Positions 36,107 to 44,925 of a stretch of DNA of 50,569 nucleotides are shown here, piece after piece (position 1 is the first letter of the stretch; every line of letters begins with the position of its first letter). The position numbers and the translations under genes are program-made. The notes beneath the pieces were generated by a model. The model had not been told where the DNA came from, searched no databases, and saw nothing but the letters and a program-made list of their open reading frames with translations. The stretch covers positions 1 through 50,569 of the forward strand of contig DXBM01000059.1 in NCBI GenBank assembly GCA_019116525.1. Reading direction: 5' to 3'. The stretch is from Candidatus Olsenella pullistercoris. GTDB lineage: Bacteria; Actinomycetota; Coriobacteriia; Coriobacteriales; Atopobiaceae.

Positions 36107-36455
36107 GACGCGTGATCGCGCGCCCGTCCTTCTCGCCGGCACTTCTCGCCCGCTGTCGGAGCCCCCTGCCCGCCCTTAATCCAACAAGATGGTTGTGGGG
36201 CACATCTTTGATGTAAACACCTGTAAGTCCAAATAGAAACTGTCGTTCGACCATAAGAGATAAAGTTATAGGCTCGATTGCTCATAAATCGGATTCGAAC
36301 ATAGATTCTTTGACCCACAATCGTGATGTCGAGAGGCTATTTGAGCTTCTGCCGACACACCATCGGCCCGTGGTGCAAAACCTTGCTTTAGTGGCTTTCC
36401 GGGCGGACGTCATACAATGGTTGGCGTGAGCCACTACATCGGGAGATGAAGCCGC
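36107..36455. other. AT-rich gap with a possible gene remnant
   Basis: This 349-nt stretch is the most AT-rich part of the window, especially 36210-36330. A + strand frame without a start codon is open from 36217 to the TGA at 36427-36429. Its end reads RDVERLFELLPTHHRPVVQNLAL, which resembles the tail of some small phage-type repressors, but this is a weak similarity. TACAAT at 36413-36418 is a plausible -10 box for hemW, without a clear -35. The region looks like decayed acquired DNA. Confidence 0.4.
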
Positions 36456-37685
36456 ATGACATCAACACGCGCTCTCTACCTGCACATACCCTTCTGCGCG
36501 CGAAAATGCGCGTACTGCGGCTTCGCCTCGTGGGCAACGCCGGTGGGAGATCCGCTCATGAGCGCGTATGCCCGTGCGCTGGAGCTACAGCTCGACGAAG
36601 CCTCCGACCTTGGTCTTGTGGAAGACTGCGAGACCGCCTACCTGGGCGGTGGCACGCCCACCCGGCTCGGCGCCAAGCCGCTCGGATCGCTTGTCGAGAA
36701 GGTCATGGAGGTTGCCGCTCCGTCGGAGCTGACCTGCGAGGCAAACCCGGACTCGCTCTCTGACGACGTGCTCTGCGGGCTTTGCGGGGCAGGCGCGACG
36801 CGGCTGTCTGTTGGCGTTCAGAGCTTCGACGATCGCGAGCTTCTCGAGCTCGGTCGCCTTCACAACGCCGCGACCGCTCGGGAGCGCGTGCGCGCCGCAG
36901 TCGCAAGTGGGCTTGACGTCTCGGTGGACCTCATGTGCGCCACCCCTTTCCAGACCAATGAGAGCTGGCAGAGCGCGCTTCGGGAGGTCAGCGCGCTCGG
37001 CGTGTGCCACGTGAGCGTCTACCCGCTGCAGATCGAGGAGGGAACCCCGCTCGAGCGTCGCTATGACGACGACCCGTGCGCCTGGAACGACCCTGACGTT
37101 CAGGCAGAGAGAATGACAATAGCTCAAGTTCAGCTTGAGAGCTACGCCTTCGCTCGCTATGAGGTTGCGAGCTACGCAACCGCAGGTAACGAGTGTCGTC
37201 ATAACAAAGCCTATTGGACAGGCTTACCCTATCTTGGGCTTGGGACCGGAGCGTCGAGCATGCTCGACCTCGAGTGTTACCTGAGGCTTATGGCCCATTG
37301 CTCCCAGCTCCCAGAAGCGCCTGCGGATGCCGTGCGCGCCCGGCTAACGGTTACGACGCCTCGTCACGAACTCGCCGAAGGCGCCTGCCTCAGCTCGCTG
37401 TCCTTCTCGCTGGAGTTCTTGAGCGAGCAGCAGGCCGTCGCCGAGGACCTCATGCTCGGGGTTCGCCTGGTCGAGGGCTTGCGTCCCGAGCTCGTGCTCC
37501 GAGCGCGCGAGCTCTATGGGTCTCAGTTCGACGACACCATAGACGCCCTTCTGTCCCAAGGTCTTCTTGCCGAGAAGAGCGACCGGCTCGCGCCCACCGA
37601 GCGGGGATGGCTCCTCGGAAACGAGCTCTACGGCGCCCTGTGGGATCTTGCCCCCGGCGAGGTCGTCGTTGCTCGTAGCAAGTGA
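36456..37685 (+). CDS. hemW: Radical SAM heme chaperone HemW
   Basis: HemW is a radical SAM protein that binds heme; it was formerly annotated as oxygen-independent coproporphyrinogen III oxidase. The 409-residue protein has LYLHIPFCARKCAYCGF near residue 7, with the CxxxCxxC cluster. The family motifs GGGTPT, ANPDSLS and SVGVQSFDDRELLELGR follow. The C-terminal HemN domain ends the protein. It lacks the extra N-terminal segment of true HemN, favouring HemW. ATG 36456 follows CGGGAGATG. Codon choice between 37080 and 37250 is slightly more AT-rich than neighbours. Confidence 0.9.
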   Translation: MTSTRALYLHIPFCARKCAYCGFASWATPVGDPLMSAYARALELQLDEASDLGLVEDCETAYLGGGTPTRLGAKPLGSLVEKVMEVAAPSELTCEANPDSLSDDVLCGLCGAGATRLSVGVQSFDDRELLELGRLHNAATARERVRAAVASGLDVSVDLMCATPFQTNESWQSALREVSALGVCHVSVYPLQIEEGTPLERRYDDDPCAWNDPDVQAERMTIAQVQLESYAFARYEVASYATAGNECRHNKAYWTGLPYLGLGTGASSMLDLECYLRLMAHCSQLPEAPADAVRARLTVTTPRHELAEGACLSSLSFSLEFLSEQQAVAEDLMLGVRLVEGLRPELVLRARELYGSQFDDTIDALLSQGLLAEKSDRLAPTERGWLLGNELYGALWDLAPGEVVVARSK

Positions 37686-37933
37686 GCGCTCCCCCTGCGG
37701 CCAATCTTGGATGCTTCTCATGAGGAAGGGCTGCCTGCCTGCTATTGGCTGGGACGGCGACGGTACGCTTGATGCCGGAGGTGCAGCTACTGACCTTGGG
37801 GATGACGCCGCTTCTGATTGAGGCTCGCGCGAGCCCGCGATCTTCTCGCCGGCTCTTGCGCATCCAGTTCAGGTGCGGCATGCTAGCAGCCAAAACGCGC
37901 GAGGGACGCGCGTCGACAACGAGAGGGGGCCCC

Positions 37934-38404
37934 ATGCCGGGCAAGCGAACTGACGTCATCAGCTGGGACGAGTTCTTCATGCGCGCCGCCATCGCCGCGA
38001 GCCTGCGCAGCAAGGACCCCAACACGCAGGTCGGCGCCTGCATAGCTGACACCAACCACCGCATCCTCTCCGTGGGGTACAACGGCACGCCCCGCGGCCT
38101 TGGGGACGACGAGTTCCCCTGGGGGACCGACGAGGACCCGCTGCACGACAAGCACAACTACGTCATCCACGCTGAGGCCAACGCCATCCTCAACTACCGC
38201 GGCTCGCTCAAGGACATGACGGGCGCGACGGTCTACGTGACCCTCTTCCCCTGCCACGAGTGCGCCAAGACCCTCGTCCAGGCGGGCATCGGGGAGGTCG
38301 TCTACCTCGACGACAAGTACGCCGGCACCGAGGACAACCTCATCTCCAAGAACATCCTCGACCGCTGCGGCGTCTCCTACCGCCAGGTGAGGCTCTCCGA
38401 GTAG
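37934..38404 (+). CDS. Deoxycytidylate (dCMP) deaminase
   Basis: The enzyme converts dCMP to dUMP, feeding thymidylate synthesis. The 156-residue protein has the zinc-binding HAEANAIL motif near residue 76, with its catalytic Glu, and FPCHECAKTLVQAGI near 103. QVGACIADTNHRILSVGYNG is the substrate-pocket region. ATG 37934 is preceded by GAGAGGGGG. In many actinobacteria hrcA sits here between hemW and dnaJ, but no hrcA is visible. Confidence 0.93.
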   Translation: MPGKRTDVISWDEFFMRAAIAASLRSKDPNTQVGACIADTNHRILSVGYNGTPRGLGDDEFPWGTDEDPLHDKHNYVIHAEANAILNYRGSLKDMTGATVYVTLFPCHECAKTLVQAGIGEVVYLDDKYAGTEDNLISKNILDRCGVSYRQVRLSE

Positions 38405-38441
38405 CCCGGGCGGTCTCGGGTTAGCGCCGCTGGCGAGCGGA

Positions 38442-38447
38442 TATAAT
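38442..38447 (+). promoter_or_regulatory. -10 box of the dnaJ-like/dnaJ transcript
   Basis: A perfect TATAAT at 38442-38447 sits 43 nt before the DnaJ-like start. No convincing -35 is at the right distance. I see no CIRCE or HAIR inverted repeat nearby, so heat-shock control is not evident from the sequence. Confidence 0.55.
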
Positions 38448-38490
38448 TAACCCATCTGTGCACGCTCGCCACCAACGGGAGACACGCCGC

Positions 38491-39570
38491 ATGGCTTCTA
38501 TGAACGACAAGGACTACTACTCGATTCTCGGCGTCGAGAAGGACGCCACGACCGAGCAGATTCGCAAGGCCTTCCAGCAGAAGGCGCGCAAGCTCCACCC
38601 CGACGTGAACAAGGCGCCCGACGCCGAGGAGCGCTTCAAGGAGGTCTCGGAGGCCTACGCGGTCCTCTCGGACCCCGACAAGCGCAAGCGCTATGAGGCC
38701 ATGCGCTCCGGCAACCCCTTTGCCGGCGGCCCCACCGGCCCGCAGGGTGGCGGCTACGCCGACCCGTTCGGCGGGAGCCCGTTCGGATGGGGGCCCTTTG
38801 GGGGAGCGACCTCGAGGCGCCGCTCGCGCGCCTACAACCCGCGCGCAGGCGCCGACGTCATCTACGACCTCACCGTCGACGCCGCGACCGCCTCGAAGGG
38901 GACGCGCAGGGGCGTAACCTACCAGCGTTACGTCTCCTGCTCGGTCTGTCACGGCTCCGGCTCCGTCCGCTCAGAGCACTCCGAGACGTGTCCCACGTGC
39001 GGCGGGCGCGGCAGCATCACCGTTGACACCGGCCTCTTTGGCGTGATGGTGATGACCTGCCCCGAGTGCGAGGGCACCGGGCGCGTCGTGGCCGACCCCT
39101 GCTCTGCATGCGGCGGCACCGGGCGCACCCTCTCGGCGAGCGAGGTCGTGGTCGACGTCCCCGCCGGTGCGCACGACGGCCAGGAGGTTCGCGTCTCCGG
39201 AATGGGCAACGCGGGCACGAACGGCTCCTCCGCGGGCGACTTCGTGTGCCGCGTCTGCGTCCCCGAGGAGCGGCTCACCCGCTCCCAGGCGACTGGGTTC
39301 AACCTCATCGGCTTCGCCCTGCCGTTCGTGGTCTTTGGGCTTGCGACCTCGACGATCGCCTCCTTCGCGCTCATCATTGGCGTTCTGGTCATCATGGGCG
39401 CCTTTCTCGTGATCAGGGACGGCATCAAGCTGCGGGGGCGCTGGTGGCGCAACGCGGGAATCGCGATCGCCAACGGGGCCTCGAACGGGCTCATGGTCGC
39501 GTTCTTCCTCGTGATGATGTTCTCTTGCGCCGCGCGGGGCATGTTCTATTCGCCGTTTCTGTTCTTTTAG
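38491..39570 (+). CDS. Membrane-anchored DnaJ-like protein (J domain, zinc centre, C-terminal transmembrane helices)
   Basis: The 359-residue protein has an intact J domain (about 6-72, HPD at 36-38), able in principle to stimulate DnaK. A Gly/Phe-rich linker (74-105) comes next. The cysteine-rich centre is full, with four CxxC repeats: C150/C153, C167/C170, C190/C193 and C204/C207. Only a short part of the following beta domain remains. The rest of the substrate-binding C-terminus is replaced by about three hydrophobic helices (271-291, 292-309, 323-345). This would tether the J domain to the membrane. It lies 27 nt before the canonical dnaJ and is clearly a diverged paralogue. Confidence 0.85.
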   Translation: MASMNDKDYYSILGVEKDATTEQIRKAFQQKARKLHPDVNKAPDAEERFKEVSEAYAVLSDPDKRKRYEAMRSGNPFAGGPTGPQGGGYADPFGGSPFGWGPFGGATSRRRSRAYNPRAGADVIYDLTVDAATASKGTRRGVTYQRYVSCSVCHGSGSVRSEHSETCPTCGGRGSITVDTGLFGVMVMTCPECEGTGRVVADPCSACGGTGRTLSASEVVVDVPAGAHDGQEVRVSGMGNAGTNGSSAGDFVCRVCVPEERLTRSQATGFNLIGFALPFVVFGLATSTIASFALIIGVLVIMGAFLVIRDGIKLRGRWWRNAGIAIANGASNGLMVAFFLVMMFSCAARGMFYSPFLFF

Positions 39571-39597
39571 CTAGGCCATTCGGGGAGATAGAGGACT

Positions 39598-40818
39598 GTG
39601 GAACCAAAGAGGGACTACTACGAGGTGCTCGATGTGCCTCGCGATGCTGACGAGAAGACCATCAAGCGCGCGTTTCTCAAGAAGGCGCGCAAGCTCCACC
39701 CAGACGTGAACGACGCCCCTGACGCCGAGGAGCGCTTCAAAGAGGTGAACGAGGCGTACACCGTCCTTTCCGACGAGCAGAAGCGCGCCAACTACGACCG
39801 CTACGGCGACCCGAACGGGCCGGCGGGCTTCGGCTCTGACTACGTTGACGTCTCCGACATCTTCGGAGGGGGCGGCTTTGGCTTTGGGGACATCTTCGAC
39901 TCCTTCTTCGGTGGCATGGGCGGCCGCTCCGGGTCCTCCTCGCAGCGCACGCGCGGCCGCGACATGGGGATACGGCTGACCATCACCCTGGAGGAAGCCG
40001 CGGCGGGCTGCAAGAAGACCGTCGCGTACACGCGCCTCGCGCCCTGCGAGGACTGTGGGGGCACGGGCGCGGCCGAGGGCGGGAAGATGCACACGTGCGA
40101 CCGCTGTCACGGCACGGGCCGCGTCGTCGAGGTGCAGCGGACCATTTTCGGCCAGATGCAGACGCAGACGAGCTGCCCGGTCTGCCACGGCCAGGGCCAG
40201 GTCATCGATCACCCGTGCGAGACGTGCGAGGGACAGGGCCGCGCCCCGTCCAGGGAGCGCGTGGAGGTGCAGGTCCCCGCGGGCGTCCACTCCGGGCAGA
40301 CCCTCACGGTGGAGGGCAAGGGCGAGGCGGGCCTGCGCGGCGACGCCAGCGGCAACCTCGTCGTGAGCGTCGAGGTCGCTGACAGCGACCGCTTCGAGCG
40401 CCAGGGCGACGACCTCTACTGCACCGTCCAGGTTGACTCCCTGCAGGCCATCGTCGGCACCACCGTGACCATTGATGGCATCATGGAGGGCGAGCGCGTG
40501 ACCGTCGAGGTTCCCGCGGGGTGCCAGTTCGGCCAGCGCGTCGTGGTCTCGGGCCGCGGCATGCCGCGCATGGGCATGATCGCTCGCGGCAACCTCGTTG
40601 CCGTCGTTCACGTTGAGACCCCGTCCGACCTCACCAAGCAGCAGCTCCTCGACGTTGCCGCGCTTGTCGCGGCGCGCTCGCTCGACGCCGCTCCCGCGCC
40701 CGAGGCACCCGCCGAGGAGCGCGAGGGCTTCTCGGCGGCGGCAGAGAACGTTGCCGAGCACTTTGCCAAGGAGCGCTGGCACGCGCCCAAGAACCCCTTC
40801 AAGGGCGGTCGCCGGTGA
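39598..40818 (+). CDS. dnaJ: Chaperone protein DnaJ
   Basis: DnaJ is the DnaK co-chaperone. The 406-residue protein has the J domain (HPD near residue 36), a Gly/Phe-rich region and four zinc-binding CxxCxGxG-type repeats (about 142-215). Both C-terminal beta domains are intact, with [20 protein letters not shown] and [21 protein letters not shown] 40-residue acidic/Ala-rich tail precedes a basic end. GTG 39598 follows GGAGATAGAGG. It overlaps mtaB (GTGA). dnaK and grpE are not in the window. Confidence 0.94.
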   Translation: MEPKRDYYEVLDVPRDADEKTIKRAFLKKARKLHPDVNDAPDAEERFKEVNEAYTVLSDEQKRANYDRYGDPNGPAGFGSDYVDVSDIFGGGGFGFGDIFDSFFGGMGGRSGSSSQRTRGRDMGIRLTITLEEAAAGCKKTVAYTRLAPCEDCGGTGAAEGGKMHTCDRCHGTGRVVEVQRTIFGQMQTQTSCPVCHGQGQVIDHPCETCEGQGRAPSRERVEVQVPAGVHSGQTLTVEGKGEAGLRGDASGNLVVSVEVADSDRFERQGDDLYCTVQVDSLQAIVGTTVTIDGIMEGERVTVEVPAGCQFGQRVVVSGRGMPRMGMIARGNLVAVVHVETPSDLTKQQLLDVAALVAARSLDAAPAPEAPAEEREGFSAAAENVAEHFAKERWHAPKNPFKGGRR

Positions 40819-42092
40819 GCGAGGCTGTGCCCGGGCGCGCTGTCGCGCTCGTCAACCTCGGGTGCCGCGTCAACCGCGTGGAGCTTGATTTCATGGCATC
40901 CGAGCTCGAGCGCGCGGGCGCTGAGGTGACGGGGGAGCGCGAGGCGCGCGTCATTGTCGTGAACACCTGCGCCGTGACGGCCGAGGCGGAGGCGAAGACG
41001 CGCAAGGCCGTCCGCCACGCCGCGGCGCTTCCCGGCTCGCCGCTCGTCATCGCGACCGGATGCGTCGCGAGCCTCTTTGCCGACGAGCTCGCCTCGCTCG
41101 GGCCCAACGTGACCGTCGAGCGCGACAAGTCAGCCGTGGCGCGCACTGCCCTGCGCGAGCTTGGTCTCGACGGGAGCGATGCCGCGCCGGGGGCCTGCTC
41201 CCTCACGCCCACCCCGACGGGAAGGACGCGTCCTGGGATAAAGATCCAGGACGGGTGCGACAACCGGTGCACGTACTGCATCGTGTGGAGGGCCCGAGGC
41301 TCATCAAGGTCCGTCGCCCCCGACGAGGTCATCTCCTCCGTTCGGGCCGCCCTGGGGCGCGGTGCGCGCGAGGTTGTCCTGACCGGCATCAACCTGGGCC
41401 GCTACCGCGCGAAAGACGACAGCGGGCGCGAGCTCGACCTCGTGGGGCTGCTCGACCGAGTGCTCGAGCGGACCGACGTCGGGCGCGTGCGGCTCTCCTC
41501 GATCGAGCCGCCAGACGTCACGCCCGAGCTTTGCGCGCTCATGGCGAGCGCAGGGAAGCGCGTGGCGCCCTTCCTGCACGTGTGCCTCCAGTCGGGCTGC
41601 GATGACACGCTCCGCCGCATGGCCCGGGTCTACCGGTCGGACGACTACCGTCGCGCGGTCGCTGTCGCCCGCGAGGCGGTACCCGGGCTCGCCCTCGGCA
41701 CCGACCTCATCGTCGGCTTTCCGGGGGAGACGGACGATGAGTTCGAGCGCTCGCTGGCCTTCTGCGAGGAGATGCGCTTCGCCAAGATGCACGTGTTCCG
41801 CTACTCAAGGCGCCCCGGCACCCCGGCGGCGACGATGCCGGGGCAGGTCGGTCCCGCTGTGAGCGCGGCGCGCAGCGCCCGTGCCCGAGAGCTCGGCAAG
41901 CGGATGCGTCACGAGGAGGCAGCTCGTCACGTCGGGGCGCGCGACCTCGTCGTCGTGCAGGCGCACGGCAGCGGGGTCACGGGCGGGCTCTTCGACGTCT
42001 CCCTCGACCCCAGCGTCCCCGTCGACTCGCTCGTGCCCGTGCGTCTCACTGGCCTACGCGACGACGCCACGCTGACCGCCGAGCTGCTGTAG
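40815..42092 (+). CDS. mtaB: tRNA t6A37 methylthiotransferase MtaB
   Basis: MtaB adds a methylthio group to t6A37 of tRNAs reading ANN codons. The 425-residue protein has an N-terminal MTTase domain, with [23 protein letters not shown] and ATGCVAS giving three cluster cysteines. The radical SAM motif [14 protein letters not shown] lies near residue 147. A C-terminal TRAM-like domain follows. GTG 40815 overlaps the dnaJ stop. The dnaJ-mtaB pairing is common in Gram-positive genomes. Confidence 0.92.
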   Translation: MSEAVPGRAVALVNLGCRVNRVELDFMASELERAGAEVTGEREARVIVVNTCAVTAEAEAKTRKAVRHAAALPGSPLVIATGCVASLFADELASLGPNVTVERDKSAVARTALRELGLDGSDAAPGACSLTPTPTGRTRPGIKIQDGCDNRCTYCIVWRARGSSRSVAPDEVISSVRAALGRGAREVVLTGINLGRYRAKDDSGRELDLVGLLDRVLERTDVGRVRLSSIEPPDVTPELCALMASAGKRVAPFLHVCLQSGCDDTLRRMARVYRSDDYRRAVAVAREAVPGLALGTDLIVGFPGETDDEFERSLAFCEEMRFAKMHVFRYSRRPGTPAATMPGQVGPAVSAARSARARELGKRMRHEEAARHVGARDLVVVQAHGSGVTGGLFDVSLDPSVPVDSLVPVRLTGLRDDATLTAELL

Positions 42093-42152
42093 GCGACCCG
42101 CCGGGCCCGATGGGCTATCATCGGCAGTGGAAGCGCTTGACACAGGAGGAGC

Positions 42153-43118
42153 ATGGAGCCAACGCAGGTACGCCTCACCATCCCGGACTCAGTGGACCCC
42201 ATGGTCCTCATGGGCCCCGCCGACTCTCTCCTGAGGCGCGTGGAGTCCTCGTTCGATGCCATGGTCTCCGTGCGCGGCAACCAGGTGAGCGTCTCGGGCC
42301 CCGCTGACGTCGTCGACCAGGTCACGTCGGTCTTCTCGCGGCTCATCCGCCTTGTCGAGGCCGGGGAGAGCCCGTCTGTCTCTGACGTTGACCTCCTCGT
42401 CGACCACGTGCGCCACGGCGCGGAGCGCATCGACCTCGTGTCCGATGACATCCTGCTCACCTACCGTGGCCGTGCCATCCGGCCCAAGACCGCCGGGCAG
42501 AAGCGCTACGTCGACTCCATTCGCAAGAACACCATCACCTTTGGGATCGGCCCGGCCGGCACCGGCAAGACCTACCTCGCCATGGCCATGGCCGTCGCCG
42601 CCCTCAAGAGGCGGGAGGTCGGTCGCATCGTGCTTGCGCGGCCGGTCGTCGAGGCGGGCGAGTCGCTCGGCTACCTTCCCGGCACGCTCCAGGAGAAGCT
42701 CGACCCCTACGTGCGCCCGCTCTACGATGCGCTCTTCGACATGACCGACATGGAGAAGGCCGGCGCCCTCATCGAGCAGGGCATCATCGAGATCGCCCCG
42801 CTCGCCTTCATGCGGGGCCGCACGTTCAATGACGCGTTCGTCATTCTCGACGAGGCCCAGAACGCCACCTCGGAGCAGATGAAGATGTTCCTCACGCGCC
42901 TGGGGTTCTCGTCGACCTTCGTCGTGACGGGGGACGCCTCCCAGCGCGACCTCCCCGGCGAGTCCGGCCTCGACTCGGCACGCCGCGTGCTCGAGGGCAT
43001 GAACGATATTGCCTTCGTTGACCTTGACAGGAACGACATCGTCCGTCACACGCTCGTGGCGCAGATCGTTGACGCCTACGCAGCCGCGGACGCCGCGAGA
43101 GGGGAGAGAAGTGCCTAA
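42153..43118 (+). CDS. phoH: PhoH-like ATPase
   Basis: The 321-residue protein is a PhoH-family P-loop ATPase thought to act in RNA metabolism with YbeY. A KH-like N-terminal part comes first. Walker A is GPAGTGKTYLAMAMAV near residue 133, with ARPVVEAGESLGYLPG following. Walker B is VILDEAQNATSEQMKMFLTR near 230, and VTGDASQRDLP is the sensor region. ATG 42153 follows AGGAGGAG. TATCAT at 42116-42121 may be a -10 box. It overlaps ybeY by 8 nt. Confidence 0.93.
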   Translation: MEPTQVRLTIPDSVDPMVLMGPADSLLRRVESSFDAMVSVRGNQVSVSGPADVVDQVTSVFSRLIRLVEAGESPSVSDVDLLVDHVRHGAERIDLVSDDILLTYRGRAIRPKTAGQKRYVDSIRKNTITFGIGPAGTGKTYLAMAMAVAALKRREVGRIVLARPVVEAGESLGYLPGTLQEKLDPYVRPLYDALFDMTDMEKAGALIEQGIIEIAPLAFMRGRTFNDAFVILDEAQNATSEQMKMFLTRLGFSSTFVVTGDASQRDLPGESGLDSARRVLEGMNDIAFVDLDRNDIVRHTLVAQIVDAYAAADAARGERSA

Positions 43119-43620
43119 CGACTACGACATCTCAGTCGAGGACGGAGAACACGCGACCCTCACCGACGACGAGGTGCGGGCCTGCTGCGACGCGACCCTG
43201 GCGCGCGCTGGCGTGGAACGGCCGTGCATGGTGTCGATCTCCTTCGTGAGTGAGGGCCGCATCCGCGCGCTCAACGCGGAGTGGCGCGGCCAGGACAGGC
43301 CGACGGACGTCATTTCGCTCGAGTGCGAGCGCCCCGACGACCCCGCGCTCGCCCCCGGCGAGCCCTGCGAGCTCGGTGATGTGGTGCTCGCCCCCACCTA
43401 CATCGAGCGCCAGGCTGGGTCCTTCGGCACGACGGTCGCCGACGAGTCGCGCCTGCTGCTGTCGCACGGCGTCCTGCACCTCCTTGGCATCGACCACCTG
43501 AGCGACGAGGACGCCGAGCGCATGGAGGAGCTCGAGGAGGCCATCCTCTCTGACCTCCCCGGGGACGGGACGATCAATCGCGTCGTGCTCACGCGCCACC
43601 GAGAGGGGGACGACGTATGA
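43111..43620 (+). CDS. ybeY: Endoribonuclease YbeY
   Basis: YbeY is a zinc-dependent RNase involved in 16S rRNA 3' maturation and ribosome quality control. The 169-residue protein has NAEWRGQDRPTDVISLE and the metal motif SHGVLHLLGIDHLS near residue 120, with three His ligands. GTG 43111 is preceded by GGGGAGAG and sits inside the end of phoH. Its stop overlaps dgkA (ATGA). Confidence 0.94.
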   Translation: MPNDYDISVEDGEHATLTDDEVRACCDATLARAGVERPCMVSISFVSEGRIRALNAEWRGQDRPTDVISLECERPDDPALAPGEPCELGDVVLAPTYIERQAGSFGTTVADESRLLLSHGVLHLLGIDHLSDEDAERMEELEEAILSDLPGDGTINRVVLTRHREGDDV

Positions 43621-43991
43621 TACCGGGCTCCAAGAGCGACCACCCGAGCTTCCGCAAGAGCTTCCTCTTTGCCATGCAGGGCTTCCGCACGGCCGTTGCC
43701 ACCGAGCGCAACATCAAGGTCATGCTCGTTGCCGGGGTGCTCGCCGTCGTCGTGGGGATCTTCCTCAGGCTCGACCTCCTGAGCTGGGCGATCATCCTGC
43801 TCTGCTGTGCCGTCGTCATAATGGCCGAGCTCTTCAACACCTGCGTCGAGACCGTTGTCGACCTCGTCTCGCCTGAGTTCCACCCACTCGCCGGACGCGC
43901 CAAGGACGTTGCCGCCGCTGCCGTGTGGTTCCTCTCGGCGCTCGTGGGCGTCGTCGGCCTGCTCGTCTTTGCCAACGCAATCATCAACTAG
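43617..43991 (+). CDS. dgkA: Diacylglycerol/undecaprenol kinase family protein
   Basis: The 124-residue membrane protein has three helices (about 33-52, 58-78, 100-122). The family active-site motif is AELFNTCVETVVDLVSPE, with KDVAAAAVW following. In Gram-positive bacteria this family phosphorylates undecaprenol for cell-wall lipid carrier recycling. ATG 43617 overlaps the ybeY stop. The ybeY-dgkA-era-recO order is conserved in Firmicutes and many actinobacteria. Confidence 0.92.
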   Translation: MIPGSKSDHPSFRKSFLFAMQGFRTAVATERNIKVMLVAGVLAVVVGIFLRLDLLSWAIILLCCAVVIMAELFNTCVETVVDLVSPEFHPLAGRAKDVAAAAVWFLSALVGVVGLLVFANAIIN

Positions 43992-44009
43992 CCCCAGACA
44001 GGAGGTCGC

Positions 44010-44921
44010 ATGGCCGAGAGGAACGTCCCGTTCACGAGCGGCTTCGTCGCCCTGGTTGGTCGCCCGAACGCAGGGAAGTCAACCCTGCTCAACGCCTGCA
44101 TGGGCGAGAAGCTCGCCATCACGAGCCCCGTGGCGCAGACCACGCGGCGGCGCATGCGCGCGGTCGTGAACACGCCAACCTCGCAGCTCGTCATCATAGA
44201 CACTCCTGGGCTCCACAAGCCCAAGGACGCGCTCGGCTCGGAGCTCAACCGTGCGGCGCTCGCCGAGCTCGCCGATGCGGACGTCGTGGCGTTTCTCGTT
44301 GACTCCACCAAGCCGGTCGGCACGGGCGACGCCTGGGTCGCGCGGCACGTGGACTCCTCGAGCGCCGCCTACAAGCTGCTCGTCCTCACCAAGGCAGACA
44401 TAGCCGGTCCCGAGCTCGTCTCTGCGCAGCTCGAGGCCGCCCGCGCCCTTGCGCGCTTCGACGACGAGGTGGTCATTTCCGCCCGCGAGGGCTTCAACGT
44501 TGACGCGTTCCTCTCCCTCGTCTCGTCGCACCTTCCCGAGGGGCCCAAGTGGTTCCCGGACGACGTCGACGTTGACGCGGCGCCCGAGGAGCTCGTCGCG
44601 GAGTTCGTGCGCGAGAAGCTCTTCCTCAATCTCCGCGAGGAGCTGCCGCACTCCGTTGGGGTGCTCTGCGAGGGCATCGAGTTCACCGACGACGACCATG
44701 CCACGATCGAGGCGACGATCCTTGTCGAGCGCGAGGGGCAGAAGGGCATCGTGGTGGGACGCGGCGGCCAGATGATCGAGCGCGTCGGCACGCAGGCGCG
44801 GCGCGACATCGAGAGGCTCCTCAACTGCAAGGTGTACCTCGACCTCACCGTTCGCGTGCAGCCCCAGTGGCGTCGCGACGCGCGCGAGATCCGCCGCCTC
44901 GGATACGCGGCGGAGGAGTAG
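44010..44921 (+). CDS. era: GTPase Era
   Basis: Era is a GTPase that binds the 16S rRNA 3' end during 30S assembly. The 303-residue protein has G1 GRPNAGKSTLLN near residue 15, G3 DTPGLHKPKDALG, G4 TKAD in place of the usual NKxD, and a C-terminal KH domain with GQKGIVVGRGGQMIERVG. ATG 44010 follows ACAGGAGGTCGC. The G4 change of Asn to Thr is known from other Era proteins. Confidence 0.94.
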   Translation: MAERNVPFTSGFVALVGRPNAGKSTLLNACMGEKLAITSPVAQTTRRRMRAVVNTPTSQLVIIDTPGLHKPKDALGSELNRAALAELADADVVAFLVDSTKPVGTGDAWVARHVDSSSAAYKLLVLTKADIAGPELVSAQLEAARALARFDDEVVISAREGFNVDAFLSLVSSHLPEGPKWFPDDVDVDAAPEELVAEFVREKLFLNLREELPHSVGVLCEGIEFTDDDHATIEATILVEREGQKGIVVGRGGQMIERVGTQARRDIERLLNCKVYLDLTVRVQPQWRRDAREIRRLGYAAEE

Positions 44922-44925
44922 GGGC

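Noticed and set aside
36285-36302. GTTCGAATCC on the - strand, resembling a tRNA T-loop
   Set aside because: The flanking bases do not form a 5-bp T stem, and no acceptor, D or anticodon arm can be drawn around it.
37686-37933. Possible small gene in the 248-nt gap between hemW and the dCMP deaminase gene
   Set aside because: Open frames exist but have no ribosome binding site, no family resemblance and only generic high-GC composition.
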